Part shown: one piece after another, positions 26,601-41,600 of the stretch
Layout of the letters: each line of letters opens with the position of its first letter
Position numbering within the stretch: position 1 is the first letter of the stretch
From: Lanius collurio
Taxonomy: Eukaryota; Chordata; Aves; Passeriformes; Laniidae
DNA: 64,000 nucleotides
Reading direction: 5' to 3'
NCBI GenBank assembly: GCA_020086605.1
Contig: JACBWW010000007.1
Location: 26,160,462-26,224,461 of the forward strand
The notes under the pieces: model-generated
The model's database searches: none
What the model was told of the DNA's origin: nothing
Seen by the model: the letters and a program-made list of their open reading frames with translations, nothing else
Translations under genes and position numbers: made by a program

Positions 26601-29600
26601 TGCACTGGCGGAGACGTTGTTCCATTTATCTGCCTTTAGCTTTCAAAGCAAATGAGCAAAATCTCTGTTAATTCCAGCAGATTTCATAGAGCTGCATTGA
26701 TTTCCCTTAGCTGAGAGTCCCCAGCTCCACAGTGTGTGTCTGACAAAGCTGCCCCACACCGTGCTCCCCTTTGCTCCAGGGCAGCCTTCCTTATTGTCAT
26801 TTTATCCTCTCTCTGAGTGTGCCCCACCGCGGACTCAGTACAGCCTGGGCCTGAGTGCAAAAGCACATTAATGATTAACAGACTCTGGTCAGAGGGTATT
26901 GGTACTCCTGGATGTCAGCCAGAGAGCACCATTTCCAAATTGCCCAGTGTAACCCAAGACAAACAGTCTCACACCTCAGTACCACCAGGGGGTTCCAGTT
27001 TGAATAACAGGAACATGAATTCAAATGTGAGTTGTCTATTCAAAACGCCACGGCATCTTTCAAATACGGAATTGTTGTAGGTTATTATACCAGGCTCGAC
27101 TGATTTGTCAGATTCTGACTGTGAGAAGGAATAACATATTAACTGCCTGAACCAGACAGAGAAAATAGGGACATTTACATAGTACTGTCTTGAGTTTTGT
27201 CAAGAGGTGGCCCTCTTTTTTTTGCCTTTTGCTTACTTGATTCAAGTTAAGGAATTTCTCATGAGTCATCAATGCTTATGCTCTAAGTTCTTCTTAAAAT
27301 GATGAAAAACATTTTTCCTCTCTATCCCTTATGTCAGACTTCTGAAAAATGAAAAGCCACTCTAATACTATTAAAAAAATGCTCTCCCATTGCAGTCCAC
27401 CTCCCTACTATTGTAAAAGCAGTACCTACATTTATAGTGAAGTTCTGAAAAATGAAAAATTCTGGAATACTTTTAACCTACATGCTATACCTTGCCTTCA
27501 GAGGAGCATCTATTTTTCTCATTCCTGACTTTCCTTTTGTTTATTTTAACTTTTTCTTCAACTGACTTTGTATATTTAAATTATTTTTTAATTCCTGTAA
27601 AGTCCTTCCACAGGGTTGATTTGCTCCATTTTTCAGTCATGCAAAGAGTACAGGAAATAAGAGTTTGATGTCTGAATTATGAAGAAGAGGCATAAATTAA
27701 GAGAAGAAAAATCATTAAAATTAATAGAATTTTCTGGAGTCATGTTAGTCTATCTAATGCAATAACATCTAATCCTAACATAGCAATCTAATAGCAATCT
27801 AATCCTAACATTAAAATAGAAAATAAAGTATTTGCCAAACTCATTAAGATATGTGCACATAATCAGATGTCACTTCAAAGAGCATAAGCATCAATGACCT
27901 TTCCAGCTACACATATCCTCACTTTATTGACCACTTCTTTAGCAGAAGGGCTGTTACAGGAACTGGCGTCCAAGGAAGTGGGAGTCACATCTTGTTTAGA
28001 AGCCCCATGGTCACTCTGATCTTTTCTGTGACCAAGCACAGGGCAGTTGCTGAGAAATTTGGCTGTGATACAGTCTCCAGCTTGAAAGTGCAGTCCTAAC
28101 TGACTGAGCAGCTCAGGGGAGACTGTGGTCAGATGAAGTGACACAAATTTTCAGTGACTTCATTGTTAAAGCTTTAGAAAGGAGGAACAAAGTCCTGAAT
28201 TTTCCCAGATGGAGTTTGGAGTGCTGTGGAAGATACTCAAGTAAAACAATGATGAGTCTTGACCCAGCCTTCTCATCAAAACATTTTATTAAAACAAAAC
28301 AGATGCCCTTGGCAAAAAGGTCACTGCGTAATGACTGGAAAGGGTGTGGGAAAGAAATACATGTTTATGGGCCTGGGTTTTTTTTAAAGGAGTTTGAGTA
28401 CCTTGAACATATTAATAAACCAAAAGTAGTTTCTGTCCTGGGATAATTCCACTTTGAATGGAAGAATGGAGAAGATGGCCCAATGGGATTTTTTTAACTT
28501 GCATTTCAGCAACTTGACTTTTAATGAGGGAGCTGACATCTCTGTGTCTAGAGTCAGACTTTTGAAGGGAAAATAAGAAGTGACTGAATTGGTGTTCCTA
28601 ACAGAAAACTGTATCTATATGACCGTAGTAAAATAGAACCACAGAACACTTTGTTTCATTTGGAAGGGACCTTAAAGATCATCTAATTCCAACCCCACTG
28701 CCATGGGCAGGAACACCTTCCTCTAGACCAGGATGCTTAGTGTTCCCTCCAGCCTGGCCTTGAATACTTCCAGGGATGGGTCATCCACAGCTTCTCTGGG
28801 CAACCTCTTCCAGTGTCTTCCTAACACTTAATCTAAATTTACTCTCTTTCAGCTTAAAGCCATTCCTATCACTGCACATCCTTGGAAAAAGTCTCTCTCC
28901 AGCTCTCTTGTAGCTCCCTCTTGGGTACTGGAAGGCTGCAGTTGGGTCTCCATGGAGCCAACACTTCTCCAGGCTGAATAGCCCCAACTCTCTTAGCCTG
29001 ACTCCATAGGAGAGGTCCTCAAGCCCTGAGACCATCTCAAATTAGCCACAGCACACTAAATGGCATGGTGACCTTATTACCTAAGCATTATTTACATTAT
29101 AATATGAAGTTACATTATTCTGCCTTTGAATTTCAATATGCCCTGTCTCAGTAACATTTAATAAGGTCCCCTGTTGTCATGCTGTTTGGACTAAAGGGAT
29201 ATTTTAATTTTGCAGAAATGTTGGTGTTCACTAAATAAGCAGTAGGAGTGGAGGATTACAGCACTTGACTCTGGGTACTCCTTCTAATAATTCTATAGAT
29301 TTTTAATGTCGCTGAGTAGAATTATAAAGGTATGTAAGCAAAATGCTTATCACTATTAAAAGCCATCTTAATTGTTCTTCATGTGTGTATTTGTTTTAAC
29401 TTTTTTTCTGTACAGAATTTCTATGAAAGCTGTAAAGCCATGCCTATGATATGAAACCCCTCTTCAGACAGGCATTTGTATATGCATTTCTGTGTTTTGG
29501 CTCAGAGAAGCAATTTAAGGCCTTCGCTCAGACATAATTTAGCTGAGTAATGGTGTGTGAATGTGGCTGGAATTGTTGTAAAAGTAGCATTGGAACACAG

Positions 29601-32600
29601 TCAGCAATATCTGATTTCCCAAAAGGAAAGTGATATGATAATATCACATCAGGGTAAAGACAAATTATCTCAGCCTGTCCTTCATTAGGCTACAGTTTAG
29701 ATTTGCCGTAGGATGTCCATTTGCTAGACCAAAATACAGTAACTGATCCTTTGTTTCACATCCATGGATATGTAATGCCTCTTGAGCATCACAGCTACAA
29801 GGAAAAGTATTCATTCTTGCTCCAGATGAGGGAGTAGGTTGTGATTCTCCACTTTCAGTTGCTGATTGGTTGCTTCAAGAACTAGTTTTGTCTGGAGAAA
29901 CTTCCTCAAACAGATCAAGGTTAGGACAACACCTTCTTTCTCTCAGTTCCCACATAGACAATGCTGCTGAGGCAGTGCCTTATACCAGAACACACCTAAT
30001 AAAATATTTGTACCTAATAAAAGGATTTCTATGCCTGCAGTAAAGTTCATTCCTTTCTGCCTTCAAGCAAGTTCTGAGATGTAGCACAATGCTGCTGTCC
30101 AGTCCCTCAGCCAGTCATTCTGACCTGTTTTTTGTACATTGACTTATCTTTCTTTTGTGGACTAATGAATCCCTGCATAGTGCATCTTCCCTTTGAAGAG
30201 TGTACAGAGAACAGTAACCCTGATTTGGTCACAAAACAGGGAGGTGTACTTGTTGTAAGGTGTTTTGAATCACGATAGTGTGCCCCAGCCAAACCATCTT
30301 TAGTTATCCCTATTGGAGCCCTCAGAGAGAGACCAGGCTGAAATTACCCTCACCAGCTTCACCTGGCCATCCACCTTCAGGTGTAGCAGGTCAGCTCCTG
30401 GAGGGTTCTTAAGCCCAGCCAGACGGTTCAGTGGAAGGAAGAATGAGAGTGTTTGTATCTGCTCTCTGTGCTGTCTTGTTTGGATTTCCTGGACTAGCTT
30501 GGCTGCTGATCACTGGATGGGTTTTGTTGCTGTCATCATCTTGACTCTGCTTGCCTGGATCTGGAGCATCAAGGACTGAAAGGTACTGAAAGGTAAACTG
30601 TGCTAAATTGGAACTAGGAAAAGAGAAGATGAAAGGCTAATTACCAAGACAGCAAGAAATATATAAAGAGGACTGTGCTGCACTGGATTAGGAGCCAATT
30701 GTATTATCTGAAAAGTGTGTATAGAGCTCTTGGACAAAGTAAAGGGACCAATCAAGTAATGTGTAATCTCATGCACAGCAGTTGCAAAATGTGTATGTGC
30801 TGTATTATAGATAAGTTAGTAAAATGTATAAGTACCGTGTTAGGTATAACACAGTATAGTGAACTGTATAGGTTATGCAGAAGTATGTTAAGTAGTTTAA
30901 TGTGTAAGTATAAGATAAGTAAGCATAATACACAAAAGAGGTGATAAGTAGCTATTATTGAACAAATTAGAAGATGTGCGAGTTCCCACATGATGCCCAA
31001 AAAGGCGACGCATATTTTAAAAAATGAGAACTTCTGCATAATCACATTGATTCGTTGTACAGAAGTGCTGAGTTCCTGCATGTACTCAGGCTGCCATCTG
31101 ACATTTTTTCATACTAAGTAATTTTCCAGTAATATCCTGTTGTTTCCAGTATGGGTGTATTCTAGAAAACCCCATACTTACTTAACAGTTTCCTGCACAC
31201 GAATCAGGGAGGGGTCCTGAAGCTGAGAGGTCAGACTTGGCCACAGACCTGCACCTACCTTTCAGTGTGTCAATGTCATAGAAAGCAGCAGCAAATCTGG
31301 TAGAGCGATGTGAAGCAGAGCGGGAGTCTAAGTTGGCCAGGCTCTTGAGTTTTAGCCTGCATTTCCACAGCTTCCAGTCCTCCGAGTGAGTGATGTGAAG
31401 CAGCTCTTCCAGGCTGGATGCTCTCCTAATCTGCTGCTCTGACTGCTCCAATGCTGACAGAGATGTCCTCTGGAAGGAAAGAGGGAAGTCAGAAAGCCAG
31501 TACTTTATAGCCTGTCCCCAGTGCAACATGTGGAGCACTTGTACCAAAAAGCAGCACATTTCTGAGGGTACCTGGGAAAACAGCAGCACACAGAGATGTC
31601 CCAGGCTTTGACAATGCCCAGCATAAGACTGATGTGCAGGATCTGTGCCCACATAAATCAGGAAGGGGAGATAACCTCTTCTTCACCCTCTGCATCGCAG
31701 GCCTCAGAACTGTTTGACAAATGCAGACTTTACTGTGTCTCTGATCTCCAGGGGACCTGGTAGACACTGATCACATCACTGCTGTGCCTGAGCTGGCCAG
31801 TCATGCCAGAATGAATCCCAGATCACCCTACAGGCAATCTGAATCAGTTCAGCTGGTGAGCCCAGCCCCTGTGCCTGTGCAACAAGCCACCTTGGGTGCC
31901 AAAACTCTGGTTCCAGACACGAGACACCACTGCAGGGTCAGGGGATACAGCTGGAAGCTGCACTAAGTACGAGGGCCCATCCACATGGCAGGCAAACACA
32001 ACATTCAACATGCTGCAAAGCACAAGATGTCTCTGTCATCTCCCATTCTGACAATACTTGGGTCATGCCCAAGTCAGCCAGCATTGCCTCATGTCCAGCC
32101 TCAGGGTTGGGCTGTGCAGCAACATTAGCACAGTCACTGCATTTTCCACCTCTGTGGTGCTCATGACCACTCTGCTCCCACTGGAGAAAACTCTCTACAC
32201 CATCAGTTTGAAGTTAATATTCCCTTCTAAAATAGCTGTGTAACCCTTAATATGGTACAGACTTCCATAGCAATACTGCTTTCTTTGGCTGTTGCTTTCT
32301 GACATCTGTGTTTGTGCCTTTATCAAGACATTGAGTATTTATTTCCACTGACTCACCAGATCTGCTGAAAACATTGTCTCCAACACAAGAGGTTATCTTT
32401 GTAAATGTCTGTATTGCACTGGGTTGGTGCTCTCTCAGCTGTACTCTCTGGTCATACAGTGAACTGTATTTTTTGACTTGCAAATAAAGGGCTGCAGTGA
32501 CAGCTGTCATAAATAAAATTCCAGCTCTTTAAAGCAAAACTGTAGTACAAGAAGCTATTGATGAGGTGTGTAGCAGACAGCAGTCTGAACCATTAGAGAG

Positions 32601-35600
32601 TGAGTGTTCTGTATAGGACTGGGGAAGGGGTGAGCGAAAAGACCACCTATAACAGGAACAATTTTTAGATGAGATCTGAAATCCAAGCACTGAATGCATC
32701 TGTTACTTGTTATAAAAACATCTGTGGCATTTATTTTGCAGCAATACAGATGTTAGTCTGCACACATGGGCCAAGTTAGTTTTTGGGTATATACCTTGCG
32801 CTGACCTAAAACTCCCTAAGTAGTTAACTCAGAAAAAAGTTGTTTGCTGTCCGTTGTTGCTCATATAAAACATTCTATTGTGCTCTAGCAAGTTGCCATG
32901 TTTCATTACAGAGATGGTTGCTTCATAGGTGAATGATTTTTCATGCATTTCATATGTGGTAAAAACTGGAAACCCCATCTCAATACTTATGGACAAATAG
33001 CTCAGAAGGAATGTGAGCACTTAGCACCAGTAACTGAATTTCAAGACAGATTTGCAAACAAGATACCCAGAATTTTGCTGATCCAGGAAAGCTGAAATTC
33101 AGTTTGAGGTCAATGCGTCAAGACTTATTTGTTCTAAGAACCGCAGCCTACGTTCACTCCCATTCACTAACTGTCTCTTTGCTCTTGCAAAACATGTGAG
33201 TGTAGGACCAGCACTGGCATGGTAATGGGACCAAAGATATCAAAACTGAACTCTATTAAGCATTAACTTTTTTCCCTTTTCTCTGCGGTTAAAAAAAAAA
33301 AAATTATCTAGCTGAATCAGCATCCAAGACTTCTAAACTAGACTGAATTTACAGACAACCTGTAAAATGAGATGATAGCATTCCAGAACTTAGAAGATGT
33401 ATCCCTGAACTTCTTGTAAGAGTCAGCAGTTTGGGACGACTAGCTTGTTAATTTCTTTTACTTACATATCAAGAGGTTTTATTAGTCATAGAATCATACA
33501 ATTGTTAAAGTTGGAAAAGACCTCTAAGGTCATCAAGTCCAACTACAAACCCAGCACCACCACTGTGTTCACCACTAAACCAAGCCCTGATTATTACATG
33601 AGCAAAATAAGATTTAAACCTAAGATGAAAGAGCAGAGAAAAAGTAGCAATGCCTCCCTATGTTAAGCAAAGAGCACTGATTTTATCTCAAGCAAGAATT
33701 TGTACTGTTTTAAGGACTTTTTAATTTTAAAGCTATACAAACTATATAATGTGGATTGAATAAAATGATTAACAAACTTTATGCCTTCACAAGTATTATT
33801 GTGTAGAAGGGTCATTAGTAGAGGTCATTTCTCTACCAAAAAAAATGCATCTCCAATAGGATTTTAATTCTGGCAGTTACAAACAACCCCCTCTGATACT
33901 GATGCATAATAGTGGTACTGGCAAAGCCTGCCTGTGTGTTCAGGGTGTTTCCTCTCTTATTGCTTTTCATATTTTGGAAATTGGAAGGTATGGTCAAAGG
34001 CGATGCAAGGAGCAGTGCTCATTGCAATATTGCATCAGTAATGTATGCTAATTAACCTAACCATGACCATCCAAAGCTCACACAAAATTACCACTTCTCT
34101 GTCAGATCCAGCTCTGCTCAATGTTGCTGGAGCTATTCAACCCTGAAGTGAACCTGTTCCCCCTTCTCTCATCATGTTTCCTAACACCTGTCCAAGCTCT
34201 GCAGTTTGAAGGGATTGCTTGTGCCCTACCATGATCACAAAAGTATAATTGTATTCCTTCTTCTTATATTTGAGTTCTTCCTGGAGGGAAGAGATTTTGC
34301 AGCTGAATTTTTAACTTCTTCACAAGATTCCCTGTCCAGTCTGGAATTTCTTGATGCCCTTTCCTGTAATAAGAGCACCGAGATGAAGTACAGCGTTTGC
34401 CACTGAGCATTGCTAGCACTAGGCAAGATGGTGATCTGAAGGCACTGCTGGTGTTTCAGGGAGGTCTGAATCTCACATAGGTTTTTACAGTGTTTATTTT
34501 TTTTATTTTGTTTCTGAGCTGGTTGCCCTGAGCTCCTTCTGTAGTAAAGATAGAGAAATATAGACACCACTTTTAGAGTATGATTCATTTGAAATCAAAC
34601 TGAAAGTCTTTTTGGTGGGTGACCAGCAAGGCCAGGCTCATCAGATCACAAGAGGTATCAGTATGGCAGATCTTTGGTCAAACATATCTCAACACAACTG
34701 TCTGGAGTATAAAACATCTGAAGAGAAGCACCAAATTTTCTTCCAGTCTTGCTAAGTGTCAAAACAGGGATAGTGAAAAGTCCCTTATGTGTTTCTTTTG
34801 ATTCATTCAAGACTACTACAACGCTCTAATCTAAAATGTTTTTCTAAAAGCTTGCTAGAGCACACAGCAGATTTTTCAGCCAGAAGAACATCCTCATCCT
34901 ACTAGCCTTTGACCGTAGAGGTGGCTGTCCACAACTTAAAAACATTTGAAAGTAAAAGCTTAAAAAATGAAAAGTGCAGAAGGTGAGTCAGCTCCATTTG
35001 CGGGACAAAGCCCAAGAGCCTGAACTGCTTCTGCTGCCCCCCCCCCTTTTCCTACAGCAGCACCAAACAGTGCATTGCTGTGAAATCTTTCCAAAGCATT
35101 CATTTCTGGTCATCCTATTTTTAAAAGGAGAGCACCAAATAAGAACACAGAGCCTCTTATGGTCTCACATCATGCCACAGATGAAGTGCCCTAGGTCACC
35201 ACACAGGTCTGGAGACTTCTTTCATATACTGCTGTTTAAATTCAAACCTTACTCTGGGTGACTAGAAAGACCTTCTTCAAAGAGTGCAGCTTTGGACAGA
35301 AATGTGAATAAATGTTTCAAAATGTGAAATTGGAGGAGGGTGTTAGATTCAACAGAGTCACAAACTTACCTCTCCTGTGATCTAGGACTTTATGCCCTCT
35401 CACCTTGACAGCAAGTGGACAGCAGTTAAAACTAGCATTTGGTCAGGAGGGGAAGTCCTCACTCTGCCACAGAGCAGGGCAGAGATACATAGATGTCAAA
35501 CTGACATCTCAAGGACACTTCTGGGAGATCCAGCTCCTCACAAAAAGCAAGAGGAACAGAAATATTGACTGTCTGCTTCTCCTGACTGTAGCCATCTGCA

Positions 35601-38600
35601 CATGCTGTTTCTCACTTTTCAGACGTCCTTACCTCCCTTTTTCAGTCTTTCTCTGGTAACTGCAATCCTTCCTTCCAGGTTCCCCTGCCATTTTCCACTC
35701 TGCTCTCAACATCTTGAACCACTTGGATCCCACCATGCTTTTCTGTTGTTTCTTTTCACTTCTTTCCCCAGATTCTGCTAGGTGGGAGTCAAATGAAACC
35801 TGTCTCAGGCTGAGCTGTTCAGCCTCCTGGTCCAGAGGAACATCAATTTTTTTTCCCTTCCNNNCACAGGTGGTCTTTGCATTAATGCTGTGTTTCAAGA
35901 CCTCCTGGACATATTTCGAACAACAGAGGGAAGATGGGGAGTACAATAGTAAAAATTTATTTGAGGACCTATAGCACAAATGCATGTGAGGTTGTATTTA
36001 AGAAAAGAGATGCATGAATGATCTGCCTTGATGCTGATGAATAATATTTTGAGTGCATGAGAAGATAAAAATAAAAATTGATTGAAATCCATATTTTGCT
36101 CAATCTGCCCACATTTCACTCTGTACTCAAGCACACTCACAGATGCAGGAAATACATCCTGAAAGCTTTACACATATGACTACTTCCTTAAGCCCCAGCC
36201 TCACAGGCTTTCTCTACAGTAGGACATAAACCTCTGCTTAAAGCGAAATGTGTAAGAACTCTTCTGATAAGGAATGTTTTTCTGAGTTAGGGTCACAGAT
36301 ACTATCGTGGCAAGTGCTGCATAAATACCAATGAAAATTTTCAACATTACCACTGTGTCTGAGGCCAGGACAAATGATTAAAGAACCTCTTGATAACCTT
36401 GCACTGTTTTATGATCCATCCTCTCAGCAGCTAAGCAACAGAAAGAAGGTAACAGATTTATCTTGCCAGCAAAAGCAGATTGTAATTGCATAGCACAGTG
36501 ATGATTCTCTTAATGCCATTTTGTCACAAACTTGGCCAAACAGTCTTAAGATAAGGTCAGACTAAAACTTTCAAAATTAACCAATCTCTGGGGTGGAAGT
36601 TTTGTCTCAAGTGAGGACACCTGAGCACAAAGAGTGCTGGCAGCATGTGAGGACATTTTGAACCTTTATGCCAGCATTGTGTGCTTTACACAGCTGCAGC
36701 AACTGTATTCAGTTCAAGAGAAGCCATGTGGAAGACACAGACTTGATGCAACCAGAAGGTGAATTCCACCTATTCCAGTGCTGCCTGAAGGCTAATCTCA
36801 GGTCTAGATTCAAGCCAGTTTAAATGTTAGGTAGATGAGTCATCACCACATGAAAATACCAAGGAATTTTGCTTCTATGTATACTACATCTGTAAACAAC
36901 CTCCTTTTCTTCCATGATGCATTCCCCAAGGTGTTTTTACCACAGTGTATAAGCTGATTACAGTTGCAGGCTCATCTTGGGGAGGTAGAGTGCCTACAGC
37001 TCCCTGCCACCCCACAATTATCACAAATAAAAAAGAACCTAATTCTGTGATTCTATTCACCCAAATGAATATGAACTATTTATCTGAGACTCCTCTTATA
37101 GATAATGGAGAAAAATAGGTGCACTGGGTGAATGTCGCCCTGTTTTTAGAAATCTTTTAGCCTTCTGATGTTTACATTCTAGTTACACGCTTTCCCATGC
37201 TTTGTTCTGTAAACACTCAGTTGTTTTGCATTCCTTCATAGAGGTGGAGAGAAGCTGATGGATTGGTAATCTGTCCAGTGTCATTGGAGAGGTGGCTCCT
37301 TCACTCTCCAATCCCCTGTCTCTTTTGTAAAACTATAAATAGTGGAGTCAGAAAATAAACTTCCTCTTTTCACTCTCACCCTCAGCTGTGTGAACACGCG
37401 TGTGCTTTCGTGTCCTACAGCGACAGGTGAACATTCATCTCTTCTAAAGCCTGTTGAATTAACTGTGCCTCCAACTGCCTCTTCCTCTCCACTGATGCTG
37501 AAGGATGAATTGGCAGATCACCAGCATAGCTGTAGTGAGCAGACTTGAATCCCACTCCCCTGAGAGTAGTCAAATGAGACTAAATAACCTCTCCTAATCC
37601 AAAGTACAAGTAGTTTACTAGGTACGCAAATATAACCATCCAGGAAGTGCAACTCTACCAGGGTTAGAAGGACCTGGGACTGGCTGAAGGGAAAGCACTC
37701 CATTCTCTGCCTCAAAGGCACGGTGTGGTTGCCCAGCCATGCTGTGCACTCACAGCACACAGACTGTGAGCTGATGTGGCCAGGGAGCTGCAAGGGAGTT
37801 CCCATGGAAAAGTTTTGTTCTCTCTTGGCAGGAAAATGAAGCAGCTCCTGCCATTGTGAAGGCAACACAAAGAACTACATTTTCCTGGTAAGAATAACAA
37901 GCTTGTATGGAGTTTTGCAGTAAGAAGAATCATTTTGGGGGTTTTCATCATTATTAGTAGTATTTTTAGCATTATTGTGTCTCCTAGGAGTTTCGAGTCA
38001 GGTACAAATACAAAGAGATGATACCTAACGTGGTGTCTGTAACCAAAACAAAAGGCAAGAGAGAAGAGAGAAAGCCATTCATCCAAAGACAGTGCCAAGG
38101 AAACACAGAAGATATGGCTCAGAGTGACAGGCCATGATTTTGAGGTAGCAAGGGCTCAACCATTGCTAAATTTTATCATAACAAACATTGTCTATAATAC
38201 AGCATTTTGTATCCTCGGGGTGTTGCATAACAGGTAATAAAAGAGTGAGAGAACATTCTGCAGCTGAAAACATGAGGCTTGGAGGAGTGACTTACAGCAG
38301 TATCAACGAGCAACTGCATCACCCCATAAATATCTACCATGAGGCCTCTAACTCTGCCACATGTCTGACACATACCAGCATGCAGTAATTTTATCGTCAC
38401 ACTGTGTTTCCTTTCTGTGGAGAGAAAGAGCATTTACTTTTCAACAGCTCCAGTAAAATCATAATTTTGATTCTCTGTCAGCTATGAACTTCTGATATAT
38501 GAAGTTGCATCCCTGAGTGCATTCCCTCTGGAAGTATGATTGTACATTATTAGTGCACAAATAAGCTGTTTCTAATTACAGTGAATATGACCACAGGGAC

Positions 38601-41600
38601 ACAAAACAGATATTTTAACTTCCTACTAAAATTGTTCTCTGAAACATGATGGGCTTGTCATGGGATTTTAAAGTGGCTTTTACAGTCTTTTTCATCACAG
38701 AAGCATTGAAGAAATTTCAGGAGCATGCACTACTTCACTCTCCCTTCAAATGTTGTAAACTAATACTCAAATATCTTCTAAAAATGTTTCTTCTCTCTCA
38801 GTGCAGTGCCTTGTCCAGACTGAACATTCATTTGATCATCCCAGTTACAGCATTAATAACCTGAAGGAGCATTCTGTTTATAGTGGGGACAAGTTTAGGC
38901 CCTGTGAGGCAAATTTCCAGCTGTCACTTTTTAAAAAGGGTGATTTCTCCACTAAGAGTTTTATTGAAAACATACAGCTCTGTTGTCCAAGTATACCAAA
39001 AAATATGCAAAAGGATGAAACTTCTTCACTGAAAACGCTCAAGGACTGAAGAACAGGCACGGGAGAATTTTGCTTCTCTTGCTCAAGAACTGTGCAAAGC
39101 CTCTCTGCAGTCTGCCTGGAGAGTAAGACAGTGCTGGCCTTGGCTGTGCATCCTCTCAGGAAAGGGTGACTGTGGGACCACAGTACTTCATCCTGAAGTC
39201 CTGTGAGCCACGGCTGCTGGGAGAGAAACTGCGCAGAACCCTGCCCTGCAAGAAGAGCAGGGTAGAGTTGCCAAAGCACAGAAAGAAAGACTGGCAGATA
39301 TGTTACTTGTGGGTTTGGGAGGAACATAAAATGGTCAAATAGTCTGGCCAGGTGTTGTATGAGGTGGCTGGGGGCTGACAGGGGGACATTGATCTGAGGC
39401 TGTCACATTTCTCACAGATACATTTGTGATTTTTGAGGGCCTCTTTTGCTAAAACCTTGTCAGTACATTTTCTGACTGAGACACAAAATTGGAGGAGGAG
39501 GAAGTTCTAGAGAGCTCCTCCTCATGTTCAATATGGTAAAAAGCTTCCTTCAGACACTCCTTCTTGAGAGTCTGTCTCTTGGGCTCCAGTTTAACTTCCA
39601 CTGAAGAAGGAGATGTAATTACCCATTTTCTAAACTTGGTGTTCAAGGTGGTGATAAAATAGCTTCTATTTTAGCTGAAGATGTTGTGTTTTCACGAGTA
39701 AATCATATTAACTACTCTGTGGCTTCAAGAAAACAGCTGTTTTATATTGTGAGTGGCCTTTTGAACTAGAAAAGATCTTTTGTGGTGCTACAGCAAACAA
39801 ATCAGACTTCTTGCACTTTAGTAGCATGCTTACATTATAAAAATCCTTGGAGATGAGGCATTTTGCTTGCTGTATTCTCTCTTGAATAAACCAAAATATT
39901 CAAAGCAAATAACTGAAAACATTGGAATTGGACATGGTTTTGTAGAAGCATGAATCTCAGTATATTTCATATAATTTTTCATGTCCAAAGCAGAGACTGG
40001 TAATATTTTATCAAAATACCTCCTGTAACTATATACTTTTAGCCAATTATGTCTTTACACCAAAATGGAGCACTTTTTTCCAGCCAGCAAATATTTTGAG
40101 TATCAGCTACAATTGTACTCTCATTAAACAGATGCTTCTTCCCACAGCCAGGTCTTCTGGCTCTCATAGGAAACATCCCCCGGTTGTGATTTTGAAGGTA
40201 ACAACATCCACTGTGCATCAATTTGCTGGCAGTAACAGAAAAGCTTGAGTGGTAGATGAAAGAAGAAAGTTGGTCTGCTAAGATCCAGAATTTCTTCCTG
40301 TTCAAGCACAGTCATCTACATTGAGAGTTTACCTTCAGGTCCCTCCTATGGTGATCACACAAAGTATATTTACTTGGTAAGTAAAAAAACACAGGTGATT
40401 TGTCACAAATGTCCAGTGTGGTGACTCACTGATATGTCCTGAATTGTACTGACAACCTTGCAGTACATTTTCTGAACCTCTGCTTGTATGCTTGTTCACG
40501 TGGTCTAACGTTGCTGCAATGTGTTGAGGCAGATGTGCTGCTCAATACAGAGCACAGCTAGAACAGTATCACTTCACTGTACGCCAGGTTGGGTGCTGGC
40601 CTAACGCTATGACAGGGTGCACACATCAAAAATAGCATATTAAATGTGTTTACAAAGAGCGTGTCCAGGCTGTGGTCACTGTCTCTTGATATTTGTCCAT
40701 TCCTTGGGAGTCACTGGGGTTTGGAGAGTGAGCTTGGAATGGCTCAGTAACAGAGACCTGGATGAAATCAGATGGCTAATATTCTTTTAATATCTGAAAA
40801 TATTTTTTAATGTGATGAAGGGTCCTTCAGTTGGCCCTTTCATTGGGTTTTGGGTTTGCCCCAAGACACTTTAATAAATGTTTTGGAAGTTTGACTAGCC
40901 AATTGGACAGCTGGGTTTCAAAATGTCACTTCACAAAGCAAAACCATTGCCAACACTGAATGAACTTATGTTACCCCAGTCACATGCACACATTTTCCTG
41001 GAATTGTAGTTTTTCTTAAGTAATATTTCCCTAACAATTCAGAAAAGGATCCTAACATGGTTTCTGAGTCACACTGCTAATTAAAGTGAAAAGTTTTGCC
41101 TGTCTTTATGGCACATTCTCTATGTGCAAAGTGACATATGATATGGTAACATGATGCAACTTTTTCGCAATTCAACATGACTCGAATGGAATTCCCTCCC
41201 CAGCTGCACTCGAACAGTGAGCACACTGCAGCCGGTGACCGTGAGTTCTCAAACCCAACACAGCATGCTTCCCATGAAAGCACGGCTCAGACCAACCCAT
41301 CTTGACATCCCGAGCAAGGCAGCCACCCCTTTCCCAACCCATTCATGTGGTGCCCACATTGGATTGCCAAACCCCATGAGTCCGATTGCACATGGTTTGT
41401 GCTCTGGGCGGCTCTGTGGAAGCAGAAGGACCCTAGATGGCGTCCTACCACCAGCTGAGCGGCAGCACACGTGTAATCGCATCTGGGGGGAAATATAAAA
41501 GATACGCAGCTGTCCTTCACAAAGGAAGGAAGCTGGACTTTTCTTAATGCAAGGAAACTAAAATGGTGCAATTGTGCAATTGTTCTGCTGTTCATTGATA

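Noticed and set aside
30313..30579. Plus-strand 88-codon frame ending in a hydrophobic stretch, considered as a retroviral envelope tail
   Set aside because: No neighbouring retroviral genes, no matching motif, and antisense in a VEGFD intron; evidence too thin.
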